Positions 1 through 9,481 of a stretch of DNA of 15,214 bases are shown here, one piece after another (positions within the stretch are counted from its first letter, which is position 1; the number at the start of each line of letters is the position of its first letter). The notes below the pieces were generated by a model. It was not told the origin of the DNA. It worked only from the letters and a program-made list of their open reading frames with translations, and ran no database searches. Source of the stretch: Tulasnella sp. 424. Taxonomy: Eukaryota > Basidiomycota > Agaricomycetes > Cantharellales > Tulasnellaceae. Location of the stretch: the NCBI GenBank assembly GCA_019633425.1, contig WSUB01000379.1, positions 1-15,214 on the forward strand, read 5' to 3'. The translations under genes and the position numbers were made by a program.

Positions 1-334
1 ATTTTCTACTTGGGAAAATGCAGGAAATTTAAACAAAATCTCAGAGCAAACACTGATACCTTTCTTTCAACAGAATACGGGGAGAAATTAATCAGAAAAT
101 GCTTTCTGCTTTTACCATGAGAAAATGTCGGGTGATTTTCATCAAATATATAGCTCACCTAAAATAGCATAGACCATAGAGCTTGTTTTTCAGTTGAGTT
201 TTTTTGAATGTGAGAAAAGATTTGGGAAAAACACAAGTGTAGTCTAGGGAAGAAAGTTGATGAGAAAGATCCACCACCTCCAAGGATTTTATCACACTAA
301 GTCACATGAGAAAATCATGATTTGCTAGGGGTGT
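1..334. mobile_element. Right end of a second fold-back element, cut by window edge
   Basis: This stretch is full of GAAAAT and ATTTTC motifs, like the complete element at 534-1312. Its right end (about 317-334, TGATTTGCTAGGGGTGT) resembles the right terminus of that element (TGATTTGCTCCCTGT). Integrase-like reading frame resumes directly after it. The left end lies outside the window, so length and target duplication cannot be determined. It is probably an older or divergent family member inserted upstream in the same gene. The exact boundary is uncertain by a few bases. Confidence 0.5.
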
Positions 335-533
335 AAACCTGGAGTTGGAGGATGTTCTGGAACTGGAGGACATAGGCTGGTCACCCGATAGCTATCACCA
401 AACCCACTCTTACACCACACCAGTCTCACAATGGACGGATGAAGAGCTTGACAACGCTATCACACGGCTCAGGATCCACTATCCCAATGCTGGGATATCC
501 CTGCTGCACGGGGCTCTCCAGGCATTGGGTCAC

Positions 534-1312
534 ACAGGGAGCAAATCAACATTTTCCATGGCTGAAAATTTTGAAGAAAACGCTGGGAGGGGAATCACTT
601 TTCCTGATAATTTTTTCATTTTTAGAAAATTATGATGAAAATCTTGGACCATTTTCCCCTGAGTGAAAAATGTGAAGGTTTTCACTATGGCACTGAAAAA
701 CATAGACCCTTTTCATGTCTCAATAATCATTAGCATTTTCAGTGGAGATGGTCCACATCTTTTTCAAGCTGAAGAAAATGCCGAGGAAAATTCGGAAAAA
801 TTTTCAGCATGCCCCAACATATCCCTGAGACTAATCTGAGAATGTGGAATACCACCTACACTTGCTCAAGCATTTTCAGTCCGGGATGGAAAGTTCCCAA
901 CATTTTCCATCATTCTGTAGGGAAAAGGTGTCGTCCATGGAAAATGTTGGGAAATTTTCATCCCAGACTGAAAATGCTTGTGAAAGTGTAGGTGGTATTC
1001 CACATTCTCAGATTAGTCTCAGGGATATATTGGGGCATGCTGAAAATTGTTCAGAATTTTCCTCGGCATTTTCTTCAGCTTGAAAAAGATGTGGACCATC
1101 TCCACTGAAAATGCTAATGATTATTGAGACATGAAAAGTGTCCATGGTTTTCAGTGCTGCAGTGAAAACCTTCATATTTTTCACTCAGAGGAAAATGGTC
1201 AGAGATTTTCATCGTAATTTTCTAAAAATGAAAAATTATCAGGAAAAGTGATTCCCCTCCCAGCGTTTTCTTCAAAATTTTCAGCCACAGAAAATGTTGA
1301 TTTGCTCCCTGT
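534..1312. mobile_element. Fold-back MITE, 779 bp, 5-bp target duplication
   Basis: Almost the whole element is an inverted repeat. Arms of about 375 nt (534-910 and 937-1312) surround a loop of about 26 nt; by eye they match at roughly nine bases in ten. It begins ACAGGGAGCAAATCA and ends TGATTTGCTCCCTGT. GTCAC flanks it on both sides (529-533 and 1313-1317). Removing the element and one GTCAC joins the integrase frame exactly (GH then RVP), which confirms the borders. The interior is rich in TTTTC and GAAAA motifs. It has no transposase, so it is non-autonomous. A 5-bp duplication does not fit mariner (TA), hAT (8) or Mutator (9), and I do not assign a superfamily. Confidence 0.9.
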
Positions 1313-1456
1313 GTCACCGAGTTCCACATGATCGAATCAGGTGCTCGTTGCTGCGGCTTGACCCTGTGTGACGTATCTTCGAACGGCAGACAATTCAGCG
1401 CCGCACATACAGTGTACCCGGACCGAATGCACTCTGGCACCATGATGGACAGCATG

Positions 1457-1509
1457 GTGTGTGTTTCGATTGCAATCGGTGGTGGTCGATTCTAAGAATG
1501 ACTTTCCAG
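1457..1509 (+). other. Intron 1 of the integrase pseudogene (GT-AG)
   Basis: 53 nt, from GTGTGT to TTCCAG, with a branch-like CTAAG about 18 nt before the end. Splicing joins QHG to LIRW in phase, as expected for the family; unspliced sequence puts the two halves in different frames. Confidence 0.8.
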
Positions 1510-1750
1510 GACTTATTCGCTGGCGGATAGTTTTTCATGGTTTTATCGATGGGTACTCTCGACTCATCACAGGTCTCAGGGCCAGTAACAACAATCGAGC
1601 ATCCACAGTCTTGGATGTATTCCTAGATGCTGTTTCTCGGTATCATATTCCCTCACGTGTTCGGGGGGATCACGGTACAGAAAATCTCGAGGTCGCTGCT
1701 TTCATGGAGCGATTCCGCAGCGTTCGGCGTGGATCGTACATCTGGGGCAG

Positions 1751-1816
1751 GCAAGTTGAACTCCCAAGACTTCTTGAGAAGCTATTTTTACTAAATCTAT
1801 ATTGTTGGACACCTAG
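1751..1816 (+). other. Intron 2 of the integrase pseudogene (GC-AG)
   Basis: 66 nt with donor AG|GCAAGT, the strong consensus of rare GC-AG introns, an internal ACTAAAT branch-like site and acceptor CCTAG. Splicing joins SYIWG to RSVHNVRIERLW, the normal order in the family. The intron has no stop and a length divisible by three, so retention would add 22 residues without breaking the frame. Confidence 0.75.
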
Positions 1817-2459
1817 GAGTGTCCACAATGTGCGGATTGAACGTTTGTGGGTTGATCTGACGATGACACTCGGGGCAAAGTGGGCGGAGTTCTTTCAAAT
1901 GCTTGAAGTACAGTATGGCCTCAATCCTAACAATAACCACCACCTGTGGCTTTTGCATTACCTCTACCTCCCAGAGATAAATGCCGAGCTGGATTTCTTT
2001 GTGGAGACGTGGAATCACCACCGTATCCAGATTAGAGGCCAACCAAATCGATCCCTAATCGATATGTTTGGTTTTGACATGCTGGTACATGGTATTAGAG
2101 GAGATGAGCTCCCTGAAGAGGAGTTGGAATGGTACGGTGTGGACTGGGAGGCGCTTGGAGAAGATAGTATCTACAAGTCGCAAGTCCTAAACAATCCCAT
2201 GACCGAGAGCAATTCATCATGGGTCGGAAGGACTGGGCCCCCAGACAGCTTAGTGATGTTGTTGTGGAAGAGCCCGATGTTCCCCTTCCTCAAGGTGCTA
2301 TTGATTCCCTGTACCACTCCACTCAACCATTGCTCCAATATTCTGACCCAGACTCGTTGGCTGCACGGTGAACACAAGCATTAGCGATCTGTTCTGTATA
2401 TAGTCAGGAATTCTAGTTGCAGTCACTCCGTTCTTTAAATCATGATTGATGGATTAAGA

Positions 2460-3837
2460 CCCTTGTGGAAGAAATAACTTAGGAGGCTGCGAGCCATTCT
2501 TGGACGTGAGCAGTGACGGCCATCTGGTACTTGGAGACATCACTGAGTGCTTCAAGCCAAGGGGTTCCCGGGAGTTGAACGAGATTCTGTTCATCAAGCG
2601 GAGAGGTGTAGAACCTGTAAGCATAGATGATAAGGCTGGAGAGTTGTTTGGGACCGATGATGGAGGATGCTCATCGGAGTGGCATAAGCAGCCAGAAGCC
2701 GATTTGTAGTTGTACTGGGATGTACCTGGTGGGGAGAATGTGTAACGATGCTAGCACTTGAGGTTTCCAGAGAAAAGAGGAAGTTGTGGCACAGCTCGGT
2801 GAGTCTTTTGCGAGAAATGCGGCATTAGCTTTTGGCCGGCTAAGCAGTGGTAAAAAAATAGGACACACTGTTTATGTTCACATACAAGCCGAGGCAATTT
2901 CAACTCAGTGGCCCTGGGAGGCTGCTTAGAATGTCGTGAATCTACATCTTCTTCAACGATGTCATTTTCTTTAAAGAGGGCTCCTTGAAGTTTGCGATAT
3001 GGGTGGTGTGGTCATGGCAGTGGTCACATGGATAATAAGAGAGATGGAATGCGAAGTGAGGAGACATGAGAGGTGAAATGATTTGATTGGTTCCTGTGGC
3101 TGCACCAGAAGTGTCGCCAGGAACTGCACTGTTGCCTCAACCAGCTGCAAACAGTAAGCTATATGGAACCAGGTTCCATGGCGCATCGGCGGGTTCGGAC
3201 TTTGCAACGGAAGAAGAGGAGAGGGGACTTGTATTGAAGGGCGCTATAGCGGACGAGAGGGCCTGAGCCTTCGGTTCTATGGAATATCCGGGCCGAGAGT
3301 TGATTGAGGCGGGCGAGGCGGATGTACTGGAAGGTTGTGCCAAGTTGGGAGGAAAGGAGAGTTGAGGAACTTGCTGAAGATGCTGATGATTGCCAAAGAG
3401 GTTTGGAGACGAGTTTGAAGCAGTGTTATGCGAGAGCCGCGAGGACAGAGGAAAGGCTGGACGTTGTTAGATGCCCGATCATCCATCTGGAATTGCCGCA
3501 AGTGATGATTGTAAACCGACGCTTCAATCGCCGTCTCGGCAGCAGCTTGCACGTAGTCGTAGTTGTTGCCTCCGGTCTGCGGATCGAACGCCCCTGACCC
3601 TGCAGTCGTCACGGCGCCCCAGGTCAACATGATGGTAGGACCAAACGCCAAGCTCTCCTGATTGTAAAACGCTGCCTGAGAGGACCATGCGTCAGAACTG
3701 TTGCTCCTGGGACCAAGAATCGTTGCGTAAGCGTGCAGATATGGAGGGGTCAGTCTCACTAATGGGGGGAACAGGGGCGCGGCGCCTTGGTTCACGTCAC
3801 CACCGTGTTGTGCGTCAAAGGATTTGTACTGATCCAT
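2460..3837 (-). pseudogene. Broken Ser/Pro/Gln-rich gene, possibly a transcription factor
   Basis: I do not recognise this gene. The likely start is the ATG at 3837-3835, after a CT-rich leader; the first 120 or so codons begin MDQYKSFDAQ and include TIMLTWGAVTTAGSGAFDP. Near 3465-3450 a one-base shift is needed to pass into the frame reading SRLSHNTASNSSPNLFGNHQ, then a low-complexity Ser/Pro/Gln stretch. TGA at 3139-3137 interrupts; the same frame then gives YYPCDHCHDHTTH with a CxxC spacing. Another frame (about 2970-2460) has LVCEHKQC, a TAG, and a Ser/Pro-rich tail. The composition and Cys/His clusters suggest a fungal zinc-finger transcription factor, but no complete finger can be read. 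Unresolved introns could explain some of the frame changes. Confidence 0.35.
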
Positions 3838-4244
3838 GATATGCAAGAGAAAGAAAGAATTTGGGGGGGATGATGATTTGATTGGTGGAAATCTTTCTGT
3901 CGACTCAGGCAAAATGATCACACGGCTGATTCAGTCGCAACATCAAGAGCGACAAAGTCCCCACACACGGACTCCAACCTGAGAACCTTTCATCATTTTC
4001 ATCACACTACTTGTCACGGTGTAACTGAAATTATTTGCATCCTGTTTGGATGGAAAGCCATGAATTGAATTGCTGCATGTTGAAGCAAGCGAAATAAAGC
4101 CAAGATGGCAAGACAAAGGTGAAAGAAAGGGTAGTTTGGGGAGAGGTCGCCCGGATGATGAGGAGAAGCGGAGAAAATAAATAAAAAGAGAATAGAAAGG
4201 ATAAGAGCAAGACTAAAACAGCCAAAGACCGGGCTGAAAGTGTA
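3838..4244. other. Intergenic spacer
   Basis: Lies between the 3' end of the HECT-like gene and the start of the Ser/Pro-rich gene, both on the - strand. It would hold the 3' region of the first and the promoter of the second. The stretch next to 3838 is CT-rich on the - strand, as fungal leaders often are. I see no convincing TATA box, repeat or gene. Confidence 0.4.
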
Positions 4245-6696
4245 TCAAGTGGTGCCCCCAATGCCTCCTCTGCATGCCATCACCACCTGAGAGAGAAGCC
4301 AATGGTCGGTTGCTTGTTCAGCGGATTGGAACGCCGTTGTTGCAGAGTAACTGTCCTGGAGAAATCCGAGGATTACAGGTGTTGGAATATAGATGCAGCT
4401 GAGGCAGGTTCGCCACAGGATCGTCTCGCCTTGCGCCATATTGCGTCTGGTAGCAACGGAGATGGTTGACAAGCCTTCTGTATTGCTGGTACCCACAAAC
4501 GTGACCTAGGACAGAGTAATGAGTTAACCCGAAGAATGTGAAGCCCAGTGTTTTATTGAATGCGACTGACCTTGATACGAGATTGTGCCATAATGAGCTC
4601 ACGGTTAGTGGCAGCTTGGTGGAAGCTCTGGGATCAAAAGGCAGGGTCTTCGACCTCCTCGTCAGTGATCCCAGCAACTGATCGGAGGCCTTCAGCGAGC
4701 TGAGGTTGCGGAAAACCAGTCTGCTGGAGGAATTGTGTGAGGAACTGCCCATAAGTTGCGGACTCGTAACCAGGGATGGATCGCAAAGACCGTGTTAGGA
4801 TTGAAGAGGGCTCAATGACGTCAAGGATTGGAGAGAGGTCAGCAAAAGAGCGAATTCGCCCTTTGATGCTTTGCAGAAGAAGACTGGCGGAACCTCCCAA
4901 GAACACATGTACGAGCTTTTAATCAGACACCAGATAAAATCAGAATGGCTTCAGAAGTCAGGGAAATCAGGAATACTTACATCAGCAAAAGCAAAGCCGT
5001 TGTCACAGCGGAGCTGCACACTGGTGATGAAAGCTTGACTCTGAGGATGGTCAAATGACATCCCACGGAATAGTGATCGACGCAAGGTAAGCTCTTCAAG
5101 CGCACCATGCATTGATTCATCCCGGTGTTGAAGACCACTGATCTAGAATGAAGCAACATGAAAAGAAAAACAAAGATAGTTAAGAATGGGTTTGTTATAG
5201 TAGAGAGATCCACCAGCTTACATCAAGGTCAACGTGGATCGCAAAGTGCATCCGTAAATCTTCAAGACTCCCATCAGGTCCAGTGGCCCGAAGAGAGTCT
5301 ATGACAGTGAGCAGGTCGGGCGCAAAATGCTCCAAAATCTCCCTTGAAATGCACCGAACATCGCCGTTGTTGATTGCCATAAGCCACTGAAGGGGCGAGA
5401 ACCATTGGGGCAGGTAGCCTAGGCGGGCAATAGAGAGAGAAAGAATCGCTCCGAGAATGTAAGCCTCTTTGAGCTGAGAGGGTGTAGAAGGAACTCCAAG
5501 ATCGTCGCTTGTGGGATTGAAGATGAGCAAGTCGCTGAAAGCCTGCTGCACAATGTGTGATGGCGTAATACGAAGGTCAACTAATTCTTGTAGCACTTCA
5601 CGCTCCACTCCTTCGCCGTGCAATGAGCGGCCGTTATTGGGAGTCCTATTATTAGGAGTAAGCATCAGGTTTTCCCTGTCATGAACGCAATTTAGGCTTA
5701 AGGAAGAAGATGGTCAGACTTACAAACGAAAGTCCTGCATGGGAGTTAATAGCATGGCAGCATCCCCATCTCCCCAACAGTGCCCAATGATGTACTCCAA
5801 CTCCCCAGCAGCATCCCTTTTAGTCAAAGCTGAGATTTCAAGATGCAGTGGTACAAATTGCAGTGGATTGGGATTCGGAAACGAAGGGTTGACAGCATAC
5901 GACCCGATGGTGGCCGCAAGTGATGCGGTTGTAGTGATTGTTGGCAAGTTTGGTGTAACTTCAATGAAGGGTTTGGACCAGAGTTGGGTCATTGGACGCA
6001 TGGCATGTTGAAGCGGACGAGGTTGGAGTAGAGAGCGATGTGAAGGAGCATCTGGTGATGGGGGTGGGGCAAAAAGTGAACGCTAATTGGGAAGGAAAAT
6101 CAGCGATGGAAAGTTAAGATAATAAAACCACCAGCCCACCTCATCATCATCGGCAATGGTGGCGATAGACTCAGACGGTGTTGGTGCTCGAGGAGGTTCA
6201 GAGTAGTGGTCCCCCTCAAAGCCAGTCCAAACACACTTGCCAGTGCAGTATTGCTCATCAAAATCGACAACTCCATTAGGATGAAAGCATTGCATCGTCA
6301 GTATGATTGGAACTAACAAGGTGGATCATTGAGGAGATTTGTTAGGGCCTTGAGGGATCAACATACGGAACAAGACACTTACTGGTTCACAAGATAAACG
6401 TATTTTGCCAAGTTGCATCCCAGCAGAGCTCTCGCAAAGCGCCAATTAATGTTGCCTGGGGTTGGCTCAAGACATCTTGTAAGGTAACATCAATGCTGGG
6501 CACGATATACCGAAGGCGTCGAGTCAGTGGCACCCCTACTTCCCGACCACGACCAAAAGGACCCAACAGCACCAGAGGAAGGTTAGGGGACGACGTTGAT
6601 GCTCCAGGGGGGTAGGTAAACCGTGCTTCAAGTGGCGCTGCTTCAAACTCCTGAGTTGCGCGTGCAATGAGGTCGATGATATGAGTGTTCACATTA
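4245..6696 (-). pseudogene. HECT-type E3 ubiquitin ligase, C-terminal part, decayed
   Basis: HECT ligases carry ubiquitin on a catalytic cysteine and pass it to substrates. The exons read here cover a region beginning NTHIIDLIARATQEF, a linker, the N-lobe (GEGVEREVLQEL, then YILGAILSLSIARLGYLP and FSPLQWLM) and the C-lobe. The C-lobe ends with WRTCLSCIYIP; the likely catalytic Cys codon is 4406-4404, matching the family TC-x-x-x-x-LP motif. The stop is at 4247-4245. Introns that keep phase are 6313-6382, 6083-6139, 5676-5723, 5143-5221, 4916-4980 and 4506-4570. Two in-frame TGA codons (6389-6387 and 4636-4634) break the protein; each would be Arg if CGA had mutated. The N-terminal part continues beyond the element at 6697-7725. 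The family call rests on motif order, not a search. Confidence 0.7.
4506..6382 (-). other. Six phase-consistent introns of the HECT-like gene
   Basis: Introns at 6313-6382 (70 nt), 6083-6139 (57), 5676-5723 (48), 5143-5221 (79), 4916-4980 (65) and 4506-4570 (65). Donors are GTAAGT, GTGGGC, GTAAGT, GTAAGC, GTAAGT and GTCAGT; acceptors are TTAG, TTAG, ACAG, CTAG, AAAG and CTAG. All six joins keep a single reading frame, apart from the two TGA codons noted for the gene. Intact splice sites alongside broken codons suggest that decay is fairly recent. Confidence 0.65.
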
Positions 6697-7725
6697 CTGC
6701 TGTTTGCAGCAAAGTTGGCACAAACATGATCTTACGTAATTTTCGACTTTTTCTGCCTCCCGTTGGCGACAAATTTCTCCATCACCATGGCAGCGACAAG
6801 CCTAGAAATTGGTACGCATTCTCTGAGATGATGGAGCTAGGGGTCTAGCTATCTTTCAGCTATGTCTCTCAATATTTCGAGACATTCAAGATTTGGCCTT
6901 AGCTCCCATCGGCGATCCCTAGCCTTCGTCTCTATGGCTTTCTGGGTGCAGCATGACCTGCAGAAAACTCTATCAAGGGTTTGAGAGGGCTCTCGAGGGT
7001 TGAATTGGGCAGACAATATGCGAATTTTTATTCTCCTTGCGGTACTTTATCGCGGACTGACGGATCACCCCTCCCCAACTTCCCCCCCTCATATCATGCC
7101 CTGGGCTCTCTAAAACGATCCATTTTTGGGAGGATGGGACTGCCAGTAGTAAAGAAACGAGTGCTAATCCGGTGAAAAGTCCGTTTGAGATCAGGGAACA
7201 GAGGTCAATGACCTCGAGTACAAGACCATATGCAAGCATCTGGATGGCTGCCCAGCAAAGTTGTGGGTTCTTTTATGTGTCCCCAACTCATCCAACTGAG
7301 GTGTGAGGTGTAATTGGCAGGATGGATGTCATTGTCAAGCAGTGAGGCTTGGGTGGCTACCTAGAGGTGTTCAGTTGCCCGAATTGGGATGTTCCAGCCC
7401 TCTTACAAACACCGTCAACCCAGAGGGACCTCTCAGCAGTTAAGTTTATTTTATTAGATTGGAGAAAATGGCCAAATACGTGAACATTAAGATGCCATCT
7501 ATCGCTGAAGGGAAAGTAGGGGCAAAATCTGGTAAATGACCGTTGCTAAGGATACGAGAATACAAATACATGAGGCCCCTTGATACAAGTCTCATAATGA
7601 GTTCGACAGATTTTGGGAGGAAAAGACGCTGATTTGGAGGAGCTATCCGTCGCCGACGTCGGTGTCAAAGAACAGTCGAAAATTCACAGATGTTCGGTTT
7701 GTGCCAACTCTTCTGCAAACAGCAG
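6697..7725. mobile_element. Inverted-repeat MITE, 1029 bp, in the HECT-like gene
   Basis: The terminal inverted repeats are about 90 nt each (6697-6786 and 7725-7636), about 70-80% alike by eye, both starting CTGCTGTTTGCAG and sharing GTTGGCACAAAC and AATTTTCGACT. The element sits between TA at 6695-6696 and TA at 7726-7727, as for mariner-type insertions. Taking out the element plus one TA joins the HECT gene in frame (IWNDV to NVNTH on the - strand). The interior of about 850 bp holds no convincing gene, so it is non-autonomous. Matching peptides read across the two ends (VCANSSANSSN and VCANFAANSSN) are the repeats themselves, not a gene. Confidence 0.75.
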
Positions 7726-9419
7726 TAACATCATTCCAAATGAGTGCACGGGAGAGGGAGAGAAGGTGGGAAATCCACTGGGTGAGTCGGCGATAGTGAG
7801 CCACTGGGTGAGATTGACTCGGATGATCGGGCCTGTGTTCCTGGGACGACAAAAGTCGTTAGCTAGCGATTACAAACATCAAGAGTTTATAAAGGGGACT
7901 TACCAAAGGTGGATACAACAGAACAACAATATTGATAGAGCTAGGATCTTGGTTAAGGACCGTAGTGAGAGGGGACCGACCCAAGGAGGGAGGAGCTTGT
8001 GCTGCTGTACGGCCTCTTCTCCTCTGGGCTGGAGCGTGACGTGCGGCCGCTTCCACTCGGCGTTGATTGGTGGAATGCGATGCAAAGGTTGACGGCCCCG
8101 GTATTCCACAAAGACCGGTCGAATTCCCACTTGCTGGGATCGGAATAGAGGGTATTGTCAAGGATGGTCCAGCAGAAGTTGCGGTGCTTGAGCCAGCAGA
8201 TGCGCTGCCTGGGAGTGACAATAGCCCTTGGCCACGAGGTTGGATTCTAGAGTACGGGCAAATTGCTGGAACAGCTTGAGAGACCTGGGTTGGGTTGAAT
8301 GGTGCAGGGATATTCTACGTGGTTGCTGTAATCAGCCGGACCTGAGATGCCACAAAGAAACAAGAACTACCAGCACGTACCTGCTGCTCTCCTCGTATTT
8401 GTCTAACAATCTCTGCAATGAGGGCTGCTTCAGAGTCGGCATTTTGTTGGCCATCTTCAACAAAGATTCATGAGACACCGAATAAACTTGCTGGTATAGT
8501 TACTTTGACTCCTCACCTGGAGTTCCTCCTTGGACCAGAACACGACTGTGGAGCAAGGTAATCTTGCTGACTCCAACATCAGACAACATCCAATGGAGAG
8601 GGAGAGGACTTGGTTGGAAGGAGTAATTGAAGATATTGAAAAGTGTAGAGTCAAAAGGAGCTGGCAATATCCTCTCCAAGACCATGCGATAAAGATCATG
8701 GACAGTATGAGCGTCCGGATCTACACCTACTCGGACCACAGCATCAAGAATATTAGTCCTTGTCAGTAAGGGAATTAGTAACTCAATGAGGATGTTACTA
8801 ACAAAACGCTAGTTTTGATGGAAATACTCCAGTCACGAAAACTGGAACGAGATTGCGACCGAATACGGAGCTAAGTTGATCCTGAAGAAACAGAGGCTTC
8901 CGAAGCTTAATCCAAAGGCGATGGATTTGATCCTTTCTCATCCGCGAGATATGGCATCTTGATCTGTGTGCTGGCTTGCGAGGGAAATATTTGAACACAC
9001 ACAGGATAACTAATGAACGACGGGATTGGTCAATATGACTGATGAATGGGCTCACTAGCGCTGCACTCACCGCAAGCAAGAGATAGAACAGTCACGTACC
9101 CCACGTATGTGATGGTGGTTATGGCATACTCCAAATGATGGGACGATGATATGCAAGCCAAAATGACAGGGTGGATTGAGCCTAGGGAAAGTGCAAAGGT
9201 GGATGACAGAATAAAGAAAGTAGAGTTTAACAGAAATAAAAGGAGAGGAGAAAGAAATCTGTTCGAAGGCTGAAGGCGAGGTCGATGAGGTCGGACCATG
9301 CGATGAATATCTACAAGGAAGTAGTTAGAATGTGGGCGTCAATGGAGTAGAGTGCTAGAATACGTACGTGAAGGAGCGAGGGGTGCATCAGGAGGTAAAG
9401 GAAGGAGGAAGGAATCCAT
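7726..9419 (-). pseudogene. HECT-type ligase gene, N-terminal part with ubiquitin-like segment
   Basis: The upstream half of the gene that continues at 6696. Exon 1 (9419-9368) starts MDSFLLPLPPDAPLAPS and has a clear 57-nt intron (9311-9367) with CTAAC and TTGTAG. The segment 9310-8798 is unresolved: an open frame starts HRMVRPHRPRLQPSN, but its T-rich stretch may be intronic. Exon 8797-8517 encodes a ubiquitin-like fold pattern (VRVGVDPDAHTVHDLYRMVL ... ITLLHSRVLVQGG). Exon 8454-8381 follows (SEAALIAEIVRQIRGEQQ), after an intron at 8455-8516. A Ser/Pro/Arg-rich linker leads to SSINIVVLLYPPL, an intron at 7841-7903, then PVAHYRRLTQWISHLL up to the element. The intron after 8381 has two candidate acceptors (8342 or about 8327); with the first, a TAG at 8317-8315 falls in frame. 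Confidence 0.55.
8517..8797 (-). other. Ubiquitin-like segment upstream of the HECT region
   Basis: The translated exon has the spacing of a ubiquitin-like domain: a first strand (AVVRVGVDPDAHTV), a helix (HDLYRMVLERIL), then a final strand, ITLLHSRVLVQGG, like the end of ubiquitin-like domains (I-x-L-x-x-R-L-x-G-G). The donor at 8516 (GTGAGG) joins GGTP to DGQQNADSEA in phase. The middle is poorly conserved, so a related beta-grasp fold is possible. A ubiquitin-like module on a HECT protein would fit a role in ubiquitin signalling. Confidence 0.45.
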
Positions 9420-9473
9420 GAGCGGGGAAGAATGAAGCGGGGGATATCTCACTTTCGCATTGAATTCGAGCAG

Positions 9474-9481
9474 CTTATATA
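9474..9481 (-). promoter_or_regulatory. TATA box of the HECT-like gene
   Basis: TATATAAG on the - strand, 55 nt upstream of the ATG at 9419-9417. Transcription would start about 30 nt downstream, near 9445, leaving a leader of about 25 nt. The context, a TATA box, short leader, ATG and then an intron with ideal borders after 52 nt, supports this as the real 5' end of the gene. Confidence 0.6.

Larger units (their letters stand above)
335..2416 (+). pseudogene. DDE-type integrase-core protein gene, disrupted
   Basis: A decayed gene of the fungal integrase-core family, which is multicopy in mushroom-forming fungi. The left piece (about 335-533) encodes TPVSQWTDEELD and ISLLHGALQALGH. After the insertion at 534-1312 the frame continues from 1318 with HRVPHDRIR, then YSVPGPNALWHHDGQHG. 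Putative catalytic residues are Asp at 1444-1446 (HHDGQH), Asp at 1668-1670 (RGDHGTEN) and Glu at 1839-1841 (VRIERLW); the last two are about 35 residues apart once the second intron is removed, as in retroviral-type integrases. Introns are 1457-1509 and 1751-1816. Damage seen: TGA at 1369-1371 where I expect Arg, a frameshift near 2250, and TGA at 2369-2371 where I expect Trp. After the shift the frame reads DVVVEEPDVPLPQGAIDSLY and ends near 2416. The N-terminus is off-window. The role is presumed DNA integration; no autonomous transposon structure is visible. Confidence 0.85.

Noticed and set aside
439..1083. Several open frames (439-666, 809-991, 844-1083)
   Set aside because: They lie within the fold-back element, are built from its TTTTC/GAAAAT repeats and have mirror images in the other arm.
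2500..2709. + strand open frame reading DVSSDGHLVLGDITECF
   Set aside because: It looks protein-like but has no ATG, and the opposite strand is also open. No family is recognised and it overlaps the broken - strand gene.
3304..3597. 97-codon open frame on the + strand
   Set aside because: Antisense to the Ser/Pro/Gln-rich gene and without motifs.
5739..6011. 90-codon open frame on the + strand
   Set aside because: Antisense to a HECT-gene exon whose splices keep phase.
7613..8092. 159-codon + strand frame whose VCANSSANSSN resembles a - strand peptide near 6700
   Set aside because: The similarity is the terminal inverted repeat of the element at 6697-7725, and the remainder is antisense to the HECT gene's N-terminal part.
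9030..9299. Hydrophobic frame suggesting a membrane protein
   Set aside because: The hydrophobicity comes from a T-rich stretch that may be intronic, and it lies in the unresolved second exon of the HECT-like gene.
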